Source of the DNA: Phoenix dactylifera
Taxonomy: Eukaryota; Streptophyta; Magnoliopsida; Arecales; Arecaceae
Direction: 5' to 3'
Length of the DNA: 64,000 nucleotides
NCBI RefSeq assembly: GCF_009389715.1
Contig: NC_052401.1
Coordinates: 4,251,530 to 4,315,529 of the forward strand
Part shown: positions 11,105-23,160 of the stretch, piece after piece
How the letters are laid out: every line of letters starts with the position of its first letter
Position numbering within the stretch: position 1 is the first letter of the stretch
Made by a program: the position numbers and the translations under genes
Notes under the pieces: model-generated
What the model was told of the DNA's origin: nothing
Seen by the model: only the letters and a program-made list of their open reading frames with translations
Database searches by the model: none

Positions 11105-14100
11105 TATCTATTCCTGTTTCGCTTCATTCGCAAGCTTCATCTGTTACAATCTTTAATGGAACTAATTTCTCAGAGTGGAATGAACAAGTCCAGTTTCACC
11201 TAGGTGTTCTGGATCTTGATTTAGCACTCCGATCTGAGAAACCGGCTGACATTACTGATTTGAGCAGCTCGGAAGAAAGGTCTTTTTATAAGACTTGGGA
11301 AAGATCGAACAGATTGAGCATTATGTTTATGCGGATGAGTATAGCGAACAATATCAAGTCAACGCTTCCTGAATGTGACAGTGCTCAAGCATTATTGAAA
11401 ACTGTGGAAGAACGTTTCCGATCTGCTGATAAGTCTCTGGCTGGGACATTAATGGCTAAACTTACCACCATGAAATTTGATGGTACTTGTGGGATGCATG
11501 AGCATATCCTTGAAATGACAAATATAGCTGCTAAGCTGAAGGCTCTTGGGATGGATGTGAATGAATCCTTTTTAGTTCAATTTATTTTGAACTCCTTGCC
11601 TCCTCAATTTGGATCATTTCAAATTCACTATAACACTATTAAGGATAAGTGGAATGTGAATGAATTGACCAGTATGCTTGTTCAAGAGGAGACAAGACTT
11701 AAGCAACAAGGATATCATTCTGTCAATCTTGTAAGTCATAGAGCCAAGAAGAAATGGAAGAAGCCAAGAAAGGGCATGAAGAGTGGACCATCCAAGGGTA
11801 AAGAGCCTCATCATGATACCGAGGTTCATAAGAAGAAACAAAACAAAGATAGATGCCATTTCTGCAAAAAATTGGGACACTATCAGAAGGACTGCCATAA
11901 ACGCAAGGCATGGTTTGAAAAGAAAGGTAAGCCTTTGGCTTATGTATGTTTTGAATCAAACCTTACTGAAGTTCCTTCTAATACTTGGTGGTTTGACTCA
12001 GGTTCTAATGTTCATGTTTCAAATACGATGCAGGGATTCCTTACAACCCAGATGCAAGATCCAAATGAGAGTTTTAATCGTTTTGGGGAATGGAGTTAGA
12101 GTTCCTGTAACAGCTGTTGGAACCTATCGTTTGCTTTTAAATACTGGTTGTCATTTAGATTTGCTTCAGACTCTTTATGTTCCTTCTATTTCTAGAAATT
12201 TAATTTCTGTTTCTAAACTTGATGTTGAAGGATATTTCTTTAAAATTGGGAATGGTAGTTTGCGTCTTTTCAAAGACAATGTCTTTCTTGGTTCTGGTGT
12301 TTTGTGTGATGGTTTATATAAAGTAAATCTTGATAATCATTTTGCTGAAACTCTTATGACCTTGCATCGTAATGTTGGAATTAAACGAAACATGATAAAT
12401 GAAAAATCTTCTAACTTGTGGCATAAAAGATTGGGTCATATATCCAAAGAAAGATTAGAGAGATTAGTAAAGGATGGGATTTTGTCAAACTTAGACTTTA
12501 CTGATCTCGGTATGTGTGTAGACTGCATTAAGGGAAAGCAAACCAAACACACAAAGAAAGTTGCCACAAGAAGTGAAGAACTTCTTGAAATTATCCATAC
12601 AGACATTTGTGGGCCTTTTGACTCCCCATCATTTGGTGGAGAGAAGTATTTTATCACCTTTATTGATGATTTTTCACGTTATGGTTATGTCTATTTGTTG
12701 CATGAAAAATCTCAGGCAGTGGATGTCCTAGAGGTATACATTACTGAGGTTGAAAGACAATTAGATAGAAAGGTGAAAATTGTCAGGTCTAATAGAGGTG
12801 GTGAATATTATGGTAGGTATGATGAAACAGGACAACACCCTGGCCCATTTGCTAAACTCTTAGAAAAGCATGGCATACGTGCTCAATACACTATGCCGGG
12901 AACGCCACAGCAGAATGGAGTAGCTGAAAGACGTAATCGTACTCTTATGGATATAGTTAGGAGTATGTTAAGTAATTTTTCTTTACCCATGTCGTTGTGG
13001 ATGGAAGCCCTTAAGACCGCTGTATACATATTAAACCGGGTTCCTAGTAAGGCAGTTCCAAAAACTCCTTTTGAGCTATGGACAGGAAGGAAACCGAGTT
13101 TAAGACACCTGCATGTTTGGGGTTGTCCGGCGGAGGCCAGAATTTATAATCCACATGAAAAGAAATTGGATTTTAGAACGATTAGTGGATACTTTATAGG
13201 TTATCCCGAAAAATCCAAAGGGTATAGGATTTACTGTCCTAACCATAGTACAAGAATTATAGAGACCGGTAATGTCAAATTCATTGAGAATGGTGAAACC
13301 AGTGGGAGTGATAAATCACAAAATGTGAAAATTCAAGAAGTTAGGGTGCAAGTCCCTTTACCCATGACTTCTAAGAAAATTGTTGTTCCTACAGTTGTCA
13401 CACAGTTTAATAACAATGAACAACAAATTAATGATCAAACACTCCATAATGAAGTTATCACCACTGAACAAGTTGTAGAAGAACCACAAGGGATGACATT
13501 AAGGAGATCTCAAAGAGAAAGAAGATCTGCCATTCCAAATGATTATATGGTTTATCTACAAGAATTTGATTTTGATATAGGGACAAGAAAAGATCCGGTT
13601 TCTTTTAAACAAGCCATAGAAAGTGTTGATTCTACTAAATGGATTGATGCCATGGAAGATGAGTTGAAATCAATGGATCAGAATGAAGTCTGGGATGTCG
13701 TTGATTTGCCCGAAGGTTGTAAAACAGTTGGGTGTAAGTGGGTCTTTAAGACCAAGCTCGACTCAAAGGGTAATGTTGAACGACATAAAGCCAGACTGGT
13801 GGCCAAAGGTTTCACTCAGAAAGGATGCATTGATTATAAAGAGACCTTTTCTCCTGTATCTAAAAAGGACTCATTTAGAATCATTATGGCTTTGGTTGCA
13901 CATTATGATTTAGAGTTGCACCAAATGGATGTAAAAACTGCTTTTCTGAATGGGAGTTTAGATGAAGAAGTCTATATGGACCAGCCCGAAGGTTTCCCAT
14001 TAAAGGAAAAAGAACACATGGTTTGCAAATTAAAGAAGTCAATATATGGTCTTAAACAAGCTTCCCGACAATGGTATCGCAAGTTCAATGATACCATCAC

Positions 14101-15163
14101 TTCCTTCGGTTTTAAGGAAAACACTGTTGATCGGTGTATATACCTGAAGGTCAGTGGGAGCAAGTTTATCTTTTTGGTCCTATATGTTGATGATATATTG
14201 CTTGCCAGTAGTGATCTTGGCTTATTGTATGAAACTAAGGTTTTTCTCTCAAAGAACTTTGAAATGAAAGATATGAATGAGGCAACCTACGTGATAGGTA
14301 TTGAAATATTTCGTGATCGATCACGTGGATTGTTAGGGTTGTCTCAAAAGGCATATATAGACAGAGTTCTAGAGAGATTTGGTATGGAGAATTGTTCAGC
14401 CAGTGTTGTTCCAATTCAGAAAGGGGATAAATTTAGTCTCATGCAATGCCCACAGAATGAATTGGAACGTAAGCAGATGGAAAATATACCTTATGCTTCT
14501 GCAGTTGGTAGCTTGATGTACGCTCAAACCTGTACCAGACCGGACATAAGTTTTGCAGTTGGAATGCTAGGAAGATACCAAAGTAATCCAGGGATGGATC
14601 ACTGGAAAGCTGCAAAGAAGGTGATGAGATACTTGCAAGGAACAAAGAATTACATGCTTACATATAGAAAGTCAGATAGCCTTGAGGTGATTGGCTATTC
14701 GGATTCAAACTTTGCTGGATGTGTAGATAGTAGAAAGTCAACGTTTGGCTATTTGTTCCTATTAGCTGGAGGAGCAATCTCATGGAAAAGTACCAAACAG
14801 ACAAGCACTGCTTCGTCCACCATGGAAGCAGAATTTGTGGCATGCTTTGAGGCCACGGTTCATAGTTTGTGGCTGCGTAACTTCATCTCGGAACTTGGGA
14901 TTGTCGACTCTATTGCCAGGCCGCTGAGAATCTTTTGTGACAATACTGCAGCCGTCCATTTCTCCAGAAACGACAAATATTCTAATGGTGCCAAGCACAT
15001 TGAGCTTAAATATTTTGTTATCAAGGAGGAAGTTCAGAAACAAAATGTGTCTATAGAAAATATGAGGACAGAGCTCATGATTGCAGATCCTTTGACGAAA
15101 GGTTTACAACCGAAGACTTTTAAAGAGCATGTTGAAAGAATGGGTCTTAGTTGTAATCCATGA
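11105..15163 (+). CDS. gag-pol region of copia element 2
   Basis: The gag domain begins near 11105 ([18 protein letters not shown]) and ends in a CCHC zinc knuckle at about 11854-11895 ([14 protein letters not shown]). A protease-like WWFDSGS follows near 11988. Then come integrase (12420-13150; [19 protein letters not shown]), reverse transcriptase (13650-14400; [16 protein letters not shown]) and RNase H (14690-15130; [16 protein letters not shown]). The conserved gag start has no upstream ATG in its frame; a pyrimidine-rich tract ending in AG (11085-11104) stands directly before it. The region carries about one break and is otherwise well preserved. Confidence 0.92.
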
Positions 15164-15528
15164 TATTAGTTGAGGATTGTATTATGTTTATTTCTTTGAC
15201 ACTTAGATATAATTGATTATGTTTCTGTTTTTCCTGTTCTTCAAATATATGTACATGTATGGGTTTGAATGTATGATTACAGGAATTGTCTTTGACAAAG
15301 ACATAATGTTTGACCATTAAAGATACTTCTCATTTATGGACTATGATTAAATAATTTGCTAGTGTTGTAGTACTTGGAAGGAACTATGTCATTATATTGA
15401 TGTGGAACCGCCTTGACTCGCATTAGTAAGCTGTTTAATTATGGTATTATGATGACCCAACTGACTATGGATTAGAATGATGCGCGCCTAATGTTTATAT
15501 CATTTCTAACCAAAGTATGGTCATATGG

Positions 15529-15542
15529 GTCAAGTGGGAGAA
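15529..15542 (+). promoter_or_regulatory. Polypurine tract of element 2
   Basis: The purine run AAGTGGGAGAA lies directly before the 3' LTR, as expected for plus-strand priming. It matches the tract of element 1. Confidence 0.85.
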
Positions 15543-15809
15543 TGTTGGGTTTTGACCCACATGACCACATCGTGGTCAGTTACGATCCCGTGAGAAGTGG
15601 AGGCATTATCCTTGATGGTAGGATAACATAACGGGTCTCATCCTTTGCCTAGATGGTGAACACTGCATCGGTCTCCATCACCGGGTGTTCGAACAGGGGC
15701 CAAGAGGGAGATACGAACTAAGGACTTGATCATCCAGAAAACAATGGATCCAGGTATGCTTCCTTTATTTGAAGACTGGTTCATGATCCTATTTATAGAT
15801 GTTCCTACA
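15543..15809 (+). repeat. 3' LTR of element 2 (267 bp)
   Basis: It is the same length as the 5' LTR, with three C/T differences, and is followed directly by the GTTGC target duplication. Confidence 0.97.
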
Positions 15810-15814
15810 GTTGC

Positions 15815-17269
15815 TTCAAGAAAGGCACTACCAACAGAATGGATGGGATGGGAGATGTGGTGATGATCTTATATTTTAAGTTTATAGCTCCTTGTATTCT
15901 TTTCTCAAACTTTCTTTTATGATGCTAACAAAAAAATGCTCAACAGTTAATATAAAAATGTCTTCAGGATTGTTTTGCAATAGAGAGTATCCCTGGCTGA
16001 CCTTATGGTTCAGGCTTTTAACTGCAGACTAAGTTGTTGTTGATGGGAATTCAAGTTGCATAATCTTCTCCCTAGTTGCATGAACATAAGCTTCAGAACC
16101 AATAAAATGTGGAAGTTCTACTTCCAACTAGCCTTCTGTTATCCATGGTAAGCCCCTCTCTTGCCCAAATTGACTTGGGTTAGGAATTAGGTACCACCTT
16201 GAGTGAGTTCTAGGTTGAGAGATGATTGTTTATCATTCACAATTAAACTCCAACAAATAGTATATTAGTTGATGAGATTATAAATAATAAATCCCAGGCC
16301 ACAGATTTAAGCCAGAATACTAGCTTTGTTGCCTCCAATTAAACATTCTTACATTTATTGCTATTTTCTGTCCTTAACTGCCTCATGAACTTTAACAGTC
16401 CACCACCAAATTTTCTTCCTTAGAGCTTTCTAATTCCAAGGATTTCTCTTCTTTTGATTCTGTTTACCATATATTCTGGCACAAGTTTTCAGCATGCATT
16501 CCCTTCTTCAACTAGTATACTCAAAAAAAGATATTGGAGCCCCATTTTCCCCTTGTAAAACCACCGATCATTCCTGGACATCTGAATGGGTTCTTTTCCT
16601 TTTCTCTTGCATGCATGCAGAACTATTAGCCAATAAGTTTGTGTATGTCGCCCATGCGTTCAGAAGAATAGAAGATTCAAGTTACTCTATCTGTAACCAA
16701 GAGATCGAATGCAAGAAATTTTGTGAGTTTAGAAGAAGCAGTTCTGTTTTTATGACAGAATCCTTGAGTCTGTTTTTCATTTACATTAATTAATGAAACC
16801 GAGTTTTCTTTTACCTTTACCAAAAGGAAATTATTCTTTGGGCTAGGCACTAGAGAAGGATATGCATCCCTTTCTTCACCAAAACATACACATATACAGA
16901 TATGCACTGTAGTATTAATACATCGAATTAATATGATAATTCGTGAAATTTTGAACAAAAATGTACCACAAATGGTGGAAATCTGCCCCCTGGTTTTTAT
17001 TCTTTTATTCTTTCAGCAAAGACTTTTGGTTTCATCATATTATAGTCATGGAAAGTTGATACAATGGAGAACTGCTAATCCAGTCAACCAAAAACCAAAT
17101 AATTCGTACAGTGACCAAAAGAAGCCCAAACTTAATACGCCATTTTATTTCAGCAAAAGAAACAAGTTCAAACCACATACGGAGCCAACAAACAGACCCA
17201 CAAATCCATACAAGTAGTGAGAGAACAAACATAAGAAGAACATATACGTGGGAAATTCTCAAATTATAA
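15815..17269. other. Intergenic, downstream of sHSP gene A
   Basis: No gene is recognised. The right part probably holds the 3' untranslated region and transcript end of the minus-strand sHSP gene. A short stretch near 16780-16830 resembles a retroposon tail but is too decayed to assign. Confidence 0.5.
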
Positions 17270-18457
17270 TTACATTTCTGCCTTTGATGCCTTGACGTCT
17301 CCACCCTTGTTGGTCTCTTCTACAATGTTCACCACCCTCGGCTGCCTCTTCTTCTCCCCAGCCAGCTTGGGAACAGCCACCGTCAACACTCCATCCTCCA
17401 AGTGAGCTTTAATGGAGTCCATGTCCGCGCTCGCCGGAAGCCTGAACTGCCTCCAGAACTTGCCGGAGGTCCTCTCGGCTCTATGCCATTTCTCACCCTC
17501 CACCTCCTCCCCGCCCTTCCTTTCTCCGGTGATCCTTAGCACCCGGTTCTCCTCTACCTCGATCTTGATATCCTCCCTCTTTACCCCTGCATGATGTCAT
17601 GATGCCACCAATGCCAATGAGCAATCACTTGCAGTAATTTCCAAGATAAATTAAGGTAAAATTATCCAAGAAAAATGAGAAACGCTTCAATGTCCAACTA
17701 ATGCACTGTTTAAAGCTCAACCATCTTATATCGATCATGTCTAACTCCACTAAGTTTCACATTCATACTTATGGCGAAGGTGATGATGATTCAGGATGGC
17801 TGGCCCGAAATATTTATGTTATGATGAGCGATGGAGTGGACTTTCGAATCAAGCATATTTTCAGAGAGATAAACAAAGTCGCGGACTAAGTGGTTTTATA
17901 TACGGCCAACCAACCACTCCAGAGACATCTTATGGGATTGAAAAGAAGTATTTTCTAGAGCACCTTAAGATTTATTATTTTTTAATATTATCAAATATAT
18001 TTTTACTAAAAAGATATGAATCATTTGTTTTAGTAAATAAATAAAAATAAAAAAATAATGATGATGATGAAAGTACCATAGTCATATATTTGCATTTTTG
18101 GATATTAATTTAGTAAGATCATTAAGGGAAACATGGATGCCATGCACAGTTGAGTTAATTAAGAGATTTGATAAGACACGGGGCATGTGGCATAGGAACC
18201 ATGTACATGATACCTGGAACATCGAGAGAGATCACGTGAGCCTGGGGAGTCTCCTTCCAGTCGGCACGTGCGAGGGCGAGTTCGTCCACGGCCTTGGGCA
18301 TGGTGAAGGGAGCCTGCTCCAGGATTCGGAAAGGATCATCGCTAGGCAACATCATGTCCCAAAGGCTCCGAGAGTAGGGCATCAGGCCCTTCGTTGGAAG
18401 AGCCACCAGGCCCAGAAGAAGAAGAAGAAGAAGAGCCGAGACCTTAGAAGCCCTCAT
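17270..18457 (-). CDS. Class IV (ER) small heat-shock protein, gene A
   Basis: It has two exons, 18457-18214 and 17586-17270, giving 186 aa; the 627-bp intron is phase 1 with GT donor and AG acceptor (CCAG|GTATC ... TGCAG|GGGTAAAG). The protein is an ATP-independent chaperone that binds unfolding proteins. Residues 1-24 form a signal peptide (a long Leu run from [10 protein letters not shown]). The alpha-crystallin domain runs from about [11 protein letters not shown] to [12 protein letters not shown] and includes [10 protein letters not shown]; a C-terminal V-x-I motif (RVVNI) is present. The ending KAEM is weakly like an ER-retention tail. The start is the only ATG giving a signal peptide. 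The paralogue at 23952-25157 has its intron at the same codon, which confirms the gene model. The intron holds a LINE scrap. Confidence 0.92.
17790..17960 (+). mobile_element. LINE RNase H scrap in the intron of sHSP gene A
   Basis: The plus-strand reading [15 protein letters not shown], followed by a stop and then VVLYTANQP, resembles the last catalytic motif of the plant LINE RNase H domain (REANxxADWxA). Trp appears to have become a stop. It lies antisense within the intron at 17587-18213. It is short, so confidence is limited. Confidence 0.5.
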
Positions 18458-18583
18458 TGGGAGATTTACAAACGTTATTAACAAAAAAGTTTGACAGAGA
18501 GAGAGAGAGAGCTGATGGAATGCCTGCGTTTGATGTTTGCTTTGTTCTTGGATTGAGAAGGGTTGGGGTTGATGGGGTTTTTT

Positions 18584-18735
18584 TTTTATAGGAGGAAGAG
18601 GAGGGATTTCTGGAGTTCTCTTCTGATTTCTGGAGGGTATGGGTTCTCTTCTGGGTGCTTCTGGTTGCTTCACACGTAAGGATTGTTCTAAAGACACGTG
18701 GCAGAAGCAGAGACAATGTCGTGAATGTTCTGGAT
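18584..18735 (-). promoter_or_regulatory. Promoter of sHSP gene A: TATA box and HSE-like motifs
   Basis: On the minus strand TATAAAA lies at 18590-18584, about 130 bp before the ATG. Upstream are heat-shock-element-like arrays: TTCTGGAGTTCTC (18608-18620, TTCnnGAGnnCTC) and GAATGTTCTGGAT (18723-18735, GAAnnTTCnnGAT). A CACGTG core stands at 18695-18700. The pattern fits induction by heat-shock factors; binding itself is inferred. Confidence 0.6.
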
Positions 18736-19184
18736 GGGTCCATGATGGGGAGGAGGTGACATGTTTTCTTCAATCTGAGCCGTTCAAGAGTGTGATAGAT
18801 GGTTTTGAATCTTTTGATCTCATCGTGCAGAATTTTTGATGAAATTTATTTGTTGTCAGCCGACATGACGGTGTCTCTGCGGTTGGAGTGCTGTCAGGTC
18901 CGGTCGGATCCGACACTGTAAAATTTAAAAATTAGGGTCTACATTTTTCATCCATAAAGAAATATTATGGTGAAGGGGAAGTAGTTGGAAGAAAATTTAG
19001 AATTTATTGAAGTGTGAAGGCCTTCCTGATTTAAATCAAAAAGATGAGTTGCCTTTCCTTTGAAAACAAAAAAATAAAAAAGAGAGGGTCCTGATTGCCG
19101 TCTCCAGGAAATTAGCAGCTTGATCAATGCCATTAACAACCACTGCAAGGCTAGTTCCTCCTTGGCTATTATAAGAATCGGATG
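18736..19184. other. Intergenic, nothing recognised
   Basis: Upstream sequence of sHSP gene A with no recognisable gene or repeat. Confidence 0.45.
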
Positions 19185-19189
19185 GTAAC

Positions 19190-19669
19190 TGTGAGGCCCA
19201 ATAGTCCCACATCGGAAAGACTCGTTCCAGAGCCTGGGCATATGAGGCGGGTGACTTCAAATCCTACAGACGCATTTTGGGAGGAAAACAAAATCGAGGA
19301 GGATGAAGGACGCTTGCGTGAAGCCCCAGAACCGGACAATATCTGGCAGGGGAGCCCCGTATTTCCCCCTCATGTGGCCCCCACGTGGGCACTAGGTGCC
19401 TCACGTGCCTCGCAGAGGCGGGGGCGTGATATTAGTGCGAGGCCTAATAGTTCCACATCGGAAAGACTCGTTCCAGAGCCTGGGCATATGAGGCGGGTGA
19501 CTCTAAATCCTGTAGACGCGTTTTGGGTGGAAAACAAAACCGGAAAGGGGTGAAGGACGCTTGCGTGAAGTCCCAGAACCGGACAATATCTGGCAGGAGA
19601 GCCCCGTGTTCCCCCCTCATGTGGCTCCCACGTGGGCACTAGGTGCCTCGCAGAGGCGGGGGCGTGACA
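19190..19669. mobile_element. Tandem pair of short LTR-like repeats flanked by a 5-bp TSD
   Basis: Two copies of a roughly 240-bp unit (19190-19431 and 19436-19669) are separated by only 4 bp. Each starts TGYGAGGCC and ends GCGTGAYA. The pair as a whole is flanked by GTAAC at 19185-19189 and 19670-19674. TG...CA-type ends and a 5-bp duplication fit an LTR element, but there is no internal region, so it may be two LTRs integrated head-to-tail, or a solo LTR that duplicated internally. The units contain GTCCCACATCGG-like strings but no snRNA body. No coding part is present; it is a fossil. Confidence 0.7.
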
Positions 19670-19747
19670 GTAACCAAGGCATCGAGGCCGGTACGAACGG
19701 CGCCAGAACCATTGTCAACCAACGAGCGGTTGGTGTTTTATCATCCA

Positions 19748-21338
19748 TGTTGCCCAGAGATGATCACCCAAGAGGGGGGTGAATTGGGTGTTTTAAAACT
19801 TTTTGACTAATTAAAAAATAAAACACGCAAATGTAAGAACTAAAGTAAAGATAGAGGGATGAGAACAGTCAATCGCAAACACAAGGTTTTATAGTGGTTC
19901 GGAGCTTCCACTGCTCCTACATCCACTCCCCAAAGCACCTTTGGGAATTTCCACTATAATCCAAGATTACAGTCCGGTAGTTTTGCGAGTGCACTACCGA
20001 ACTCGTTGTTTTACACCGGGCTAACAACAAACCCTATAACCCCCAATTTCACCTAGGCTTGGGACGCCTTTCCCTTGTTCCAAGTCCCTTGACTGGAACA
20101 AGCACAATATTGAAAGAGTTTTACAAACGATTGGAAAGCTCTAAATAAGCAAATATAACAATGATAAACTATAAAACCCGGAAGAATCCTTTTGCCGTTG
20201 GAAGCGTGGGAAATGATGATTCTTCCGATGTGGATCGCGTAGGCTTGAGTGTGAGCTTTGAATGCCGAGCGGAAGAGAGTAGTTGAGCTTGAAATCAGTT
20301 GGGAAACTTGAAAGCACTCGATTTCTTCACTTGAATGCACTAACTCCCTTGAACCTCTTTTTCTTTCTTCTCTCTTGAATGATCTTGCTTTGGGTTGGTG
20401 AGAAGTTGTTGAGAAGCACTTAGGAGCTCCCTTTTATAGCCCAAAAAGCAAATATAGCCGTTAGAGATAAAGTAAAAGAGATTTGAAATTCAAACCAAAC
20501 CTGCAAAAGTTGTCAGTCGCGTCCCAGGCGCTCCGGAGACGTCTCCGCTTCAACGCGAGACGTCTCGGCTGTATAAATTTACTTTTCACTTTGTTTGGGG
20601 TCGACTCGGCACTTTACGGGGACGACTCCGATGATGAACGGTTTGAATCCTTGTTTTTCTGTTTTTCTGAGAGGGTCGTCTCGGCGCTTTACAGGGACGT
20701 CTCGGCTTGTTTGCACTTTTTGCATGGGGACGACTCCGCTGCCTTGGGGACGACTCCGTCGTTATAACTCCGAAAAACATGTCTTCTGGAATTCTCTGAG
20801 AGAGTCGACTCCGCTCTTTCAGGGGACGTCTCCGCTGCCTTAACTCCGAAAAAGACATCCTCTGGAAAACCCTGAGAGAGCCGACTCCGCTACACTGGGG
20901 ACGACTCGGAAACTCAGCTTTTTAACTTGCGGGGACGACTCCGCGTACTGTGGGGACGGCTCGCGCGTATCACTTGAAATCTGCCTTTCTGCCGCCACTG
21001 AGAGAGTCGACTCCGCTACTGAGAGAGTCGACTCCGACCCTGCGAGACGCCTCGCCAGGTGCCGGGGACGTCTCCTGTGCCAGTTCTTCCTGTTTGTGCC
21101 AGAGACGTCTCTGAGACTATCCGGAGACGTCTCGGCTATCCCTGATCTGTTTTCTTCATCTCAAAAATTCTTCAATAAATTCTTAAAAATTATGGGAACT
21201 TGCCTAGACATTTCTTAACAATATTCTTAATAAAACACATGAATTCCTCAATTAAATTGTTAAGATAAATGGAATTATACTCTAGTGTTTTGTATTCATC
21301 AAAATCCATTAGGGGGTCAATAATCCATTAGGCCAAAC
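19748..21338 (-). mobile_element. Solo-LTR-like repeat, possibly SIRE-type copia
   Basis: Read on the minus strand, this begins GTTTGGCCTAATGG, has a strong TATAAAAGG box (20439-20431), and ends in a pyrimidine run with CACCCCCC followed by GGGTGATCATC and GGGCAACA. Large plant copia LTRs of the SIRE type end in such a tract, from memory. No internal coding region adjoins it, so it is most likely a solo LTR of about 1.6 kb. The right boundary is uncertain, and TTATC beside both ends may be the target duplication. Confidence 0.5.
20535..21145. repeat. Array of ~20 degenerate GAGACGTCTC-like motifs
   Basis: I count about 20 occurrences of a 12-bp consensus GRGWCGWCTCSG in roughly 600 bp, at irregular spacing, many of them palindromic around ACGT or TCGA. 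The array lies in the promoter-distal part of the solo-LTR-like repeat. Confidence 0.8.
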
Positions 21339-23160
21339 TTATCTTTTTCTGAAACCTCCCTTTAAATCTCCTTCATCTCCTACGAAAATTTCTCTCCACT
21401 TTCTCACCCTTCTTCCTCGCCTCTGGTTGTCATCGTGCTACCATGGTGAAGCATTGCGCCCAAAACCCCACTTTCCTCTCTTAAAACCCCTCTCTATTCC
21501 TCTATTTCTCCCGATCCGATTGTTGCCGCTTGTTTTCTGCTGAAACCCACTATCGTCGACCAAGATGCACCGCTTCTGCTCCTCGCCGATGAGCTCCCCT
21601 TCTCTCCTCATTCTTTATTCTTCCTTAGGTTAAGCTTCTATCCCTCGATTTGTGACCCGACTTCAGACTTGGTTTCCTCTTCAATCGGTATGTTCTCAAA
21701 CAACCGCCACCCTCGGGCATTGCCACCGTCGTGGCTATCTGCTGCCCAGGAACCCCGGCAAGCTCACCATGCTATTGTCGAACCACCCTTCCTCCTTCCC
21801 TTCTCACATGAGGAGCCCCTATTTTGCCATCTAAGATTTTGCCCAAAAAATGAGAGAGAAAGAGAAAAAAAAATGAGGAAAACATCCATCCCCTAATATG
21901 GCCTTATCTCTTTAGATCGGATCCACAATCCGGCTAGATCTAGACTTTTTCCCTGATTGCCGGCCCGGACCACATAGACCGAGCTCGTAATCAGACTCAA
22001 ACTCAGACCCAAATCGAGCTTCTCTCTTTTCACTTTAATCTCTTTGTTTCTCTCTCAATTGAAGGCTAATAGTGTTAATTATACTGATCAGAGCCTTCAA
22101 CCCTAGAGAAGCATCGGGTCTAGGGATCGGTTTATGTGTTGGAACCTGCGACGGGTCTTTCCAGAATTTTTTTTTGGATTTGATTGAATTTGGACAGTAA
22201 ATTTTCTTTACCTCTGGTGATTTTATTAGTGCATGCCATATATTTTAAAATTGTAATTTACATTGCTTAGTTTTGAATTAATGATTTTAAAATTTTAATA
22301 ATTTACTGTGTCATAAAGCTTATTACCTCTCTCTTAATTTTTCTTACAAATGCAGTAGAGTAGATAGCATAATTTTTCTTACAAATGCAGTAGAGTAGAT
22401 AGCGATGAGAAGCTCAGGATTTTAGACATTCTGCTTAGCTCTTTTCTGAAAGAATTTGCTTTGAACAAAATCTTATAATTAATAATTATAAGTTTTTTAA
22501 AAATAAATGTATTAAATTATTTATTTCTACCATCGTCTAAGTTTGAAATGATGTGTATGAATCAAAAGACAAGCCTTATATATTCTACAATCGTTTGTCA
22601 CATGCTCAGCTCAGGCCATTGGATCAAGGCACGGCGGCCATGATATAATTCCTAATACTCTAGGGCAAGGATGATGAACCCACGTTGCATGAAGGCAAGG
22701 TGGGGAACTTCAAAATGGGCTTGACACTTGGGATGTGCTTTCAAGCATCGGCCTCAATTAAGATGATGAGATTCATCAGTTCAACCAGACACCAGCTTTT
22801 GGCGATATACAATTTGATTTTTTCGCCTTGGCCTGATAGCCCTATCCCTAAGACAGCTTATCCTGGTAACGTGACCTGGCTACCGGGATATATGATGATA
22901 TTAAATACCATTTCAGATGGGGGTAAACTCCGAGAAGCATCAACTGTCTCCAATCACCCTGCCTGGTTAGAAAATCTTCATCCAAAAGCACATGATTATT
23001 GATTATAACTTTGAATTTTTTAATTAAATCAATTCTTGTGCAAAGTCAAATGAATTCTAAGTCAACATCTACCTGTTTATTTTACTCTTAGGATTGCTTA
23101 CATGATCCACGCAAGAGATCATCAACCACTCTTCCTTCGTTGCAAATCCATTCAGAATAT
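21339..23160. other. Intergenic with a small tandem duplication
   Basis: 21340-21900 is CT-rich. At 22338-22403 a 33-bp unit containing TTTTTCTTACAAATGCAG is present twice in tandem. An open frame at 22685-23002 (105 codons) has no recognisable domain, and I do not call it a gene. Confidence 0.5.

Larger units (their letters stand above)
8987..15809 (+). mobile_element. Ty1-copia retrotransposon 2, nearly whole
   Basis: This is a full-length Ty1-copia element. An exact 5-bp target duplication GTTGC (8982-8986 and 15810-15814) flanks two 267-bp LTRs. Inside are a tRNA-iMet primer site, a long leader, gag with a zinc knuckle, protease, integrase, reverse transcriptase, RNase H and a polypurine tract. 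By eye the LTRs differ at 3 of 267 positions (about 1.1%), all C/T differences, so the insertion is recent, probably under about one million years at usual plant rates and somewhat older if the host evolves slowly like palms. It looks nearly whole, with about one break in the coding region. Confidence 0.96.

Noticed and set aside
19198-19212. Possible snRNA upstream element (TCCCACATCGG)
   Set aside because: No TATA box at the snRNA spacing and no snRNA body follow. The string recurs in both LTR-like units and belongs to that repeat.
22685-23002. Plus-strand open frame of 105 codons
   Set aside because: No recognisable domain, no flanking splice or promoter signals, and it lies among repeats.
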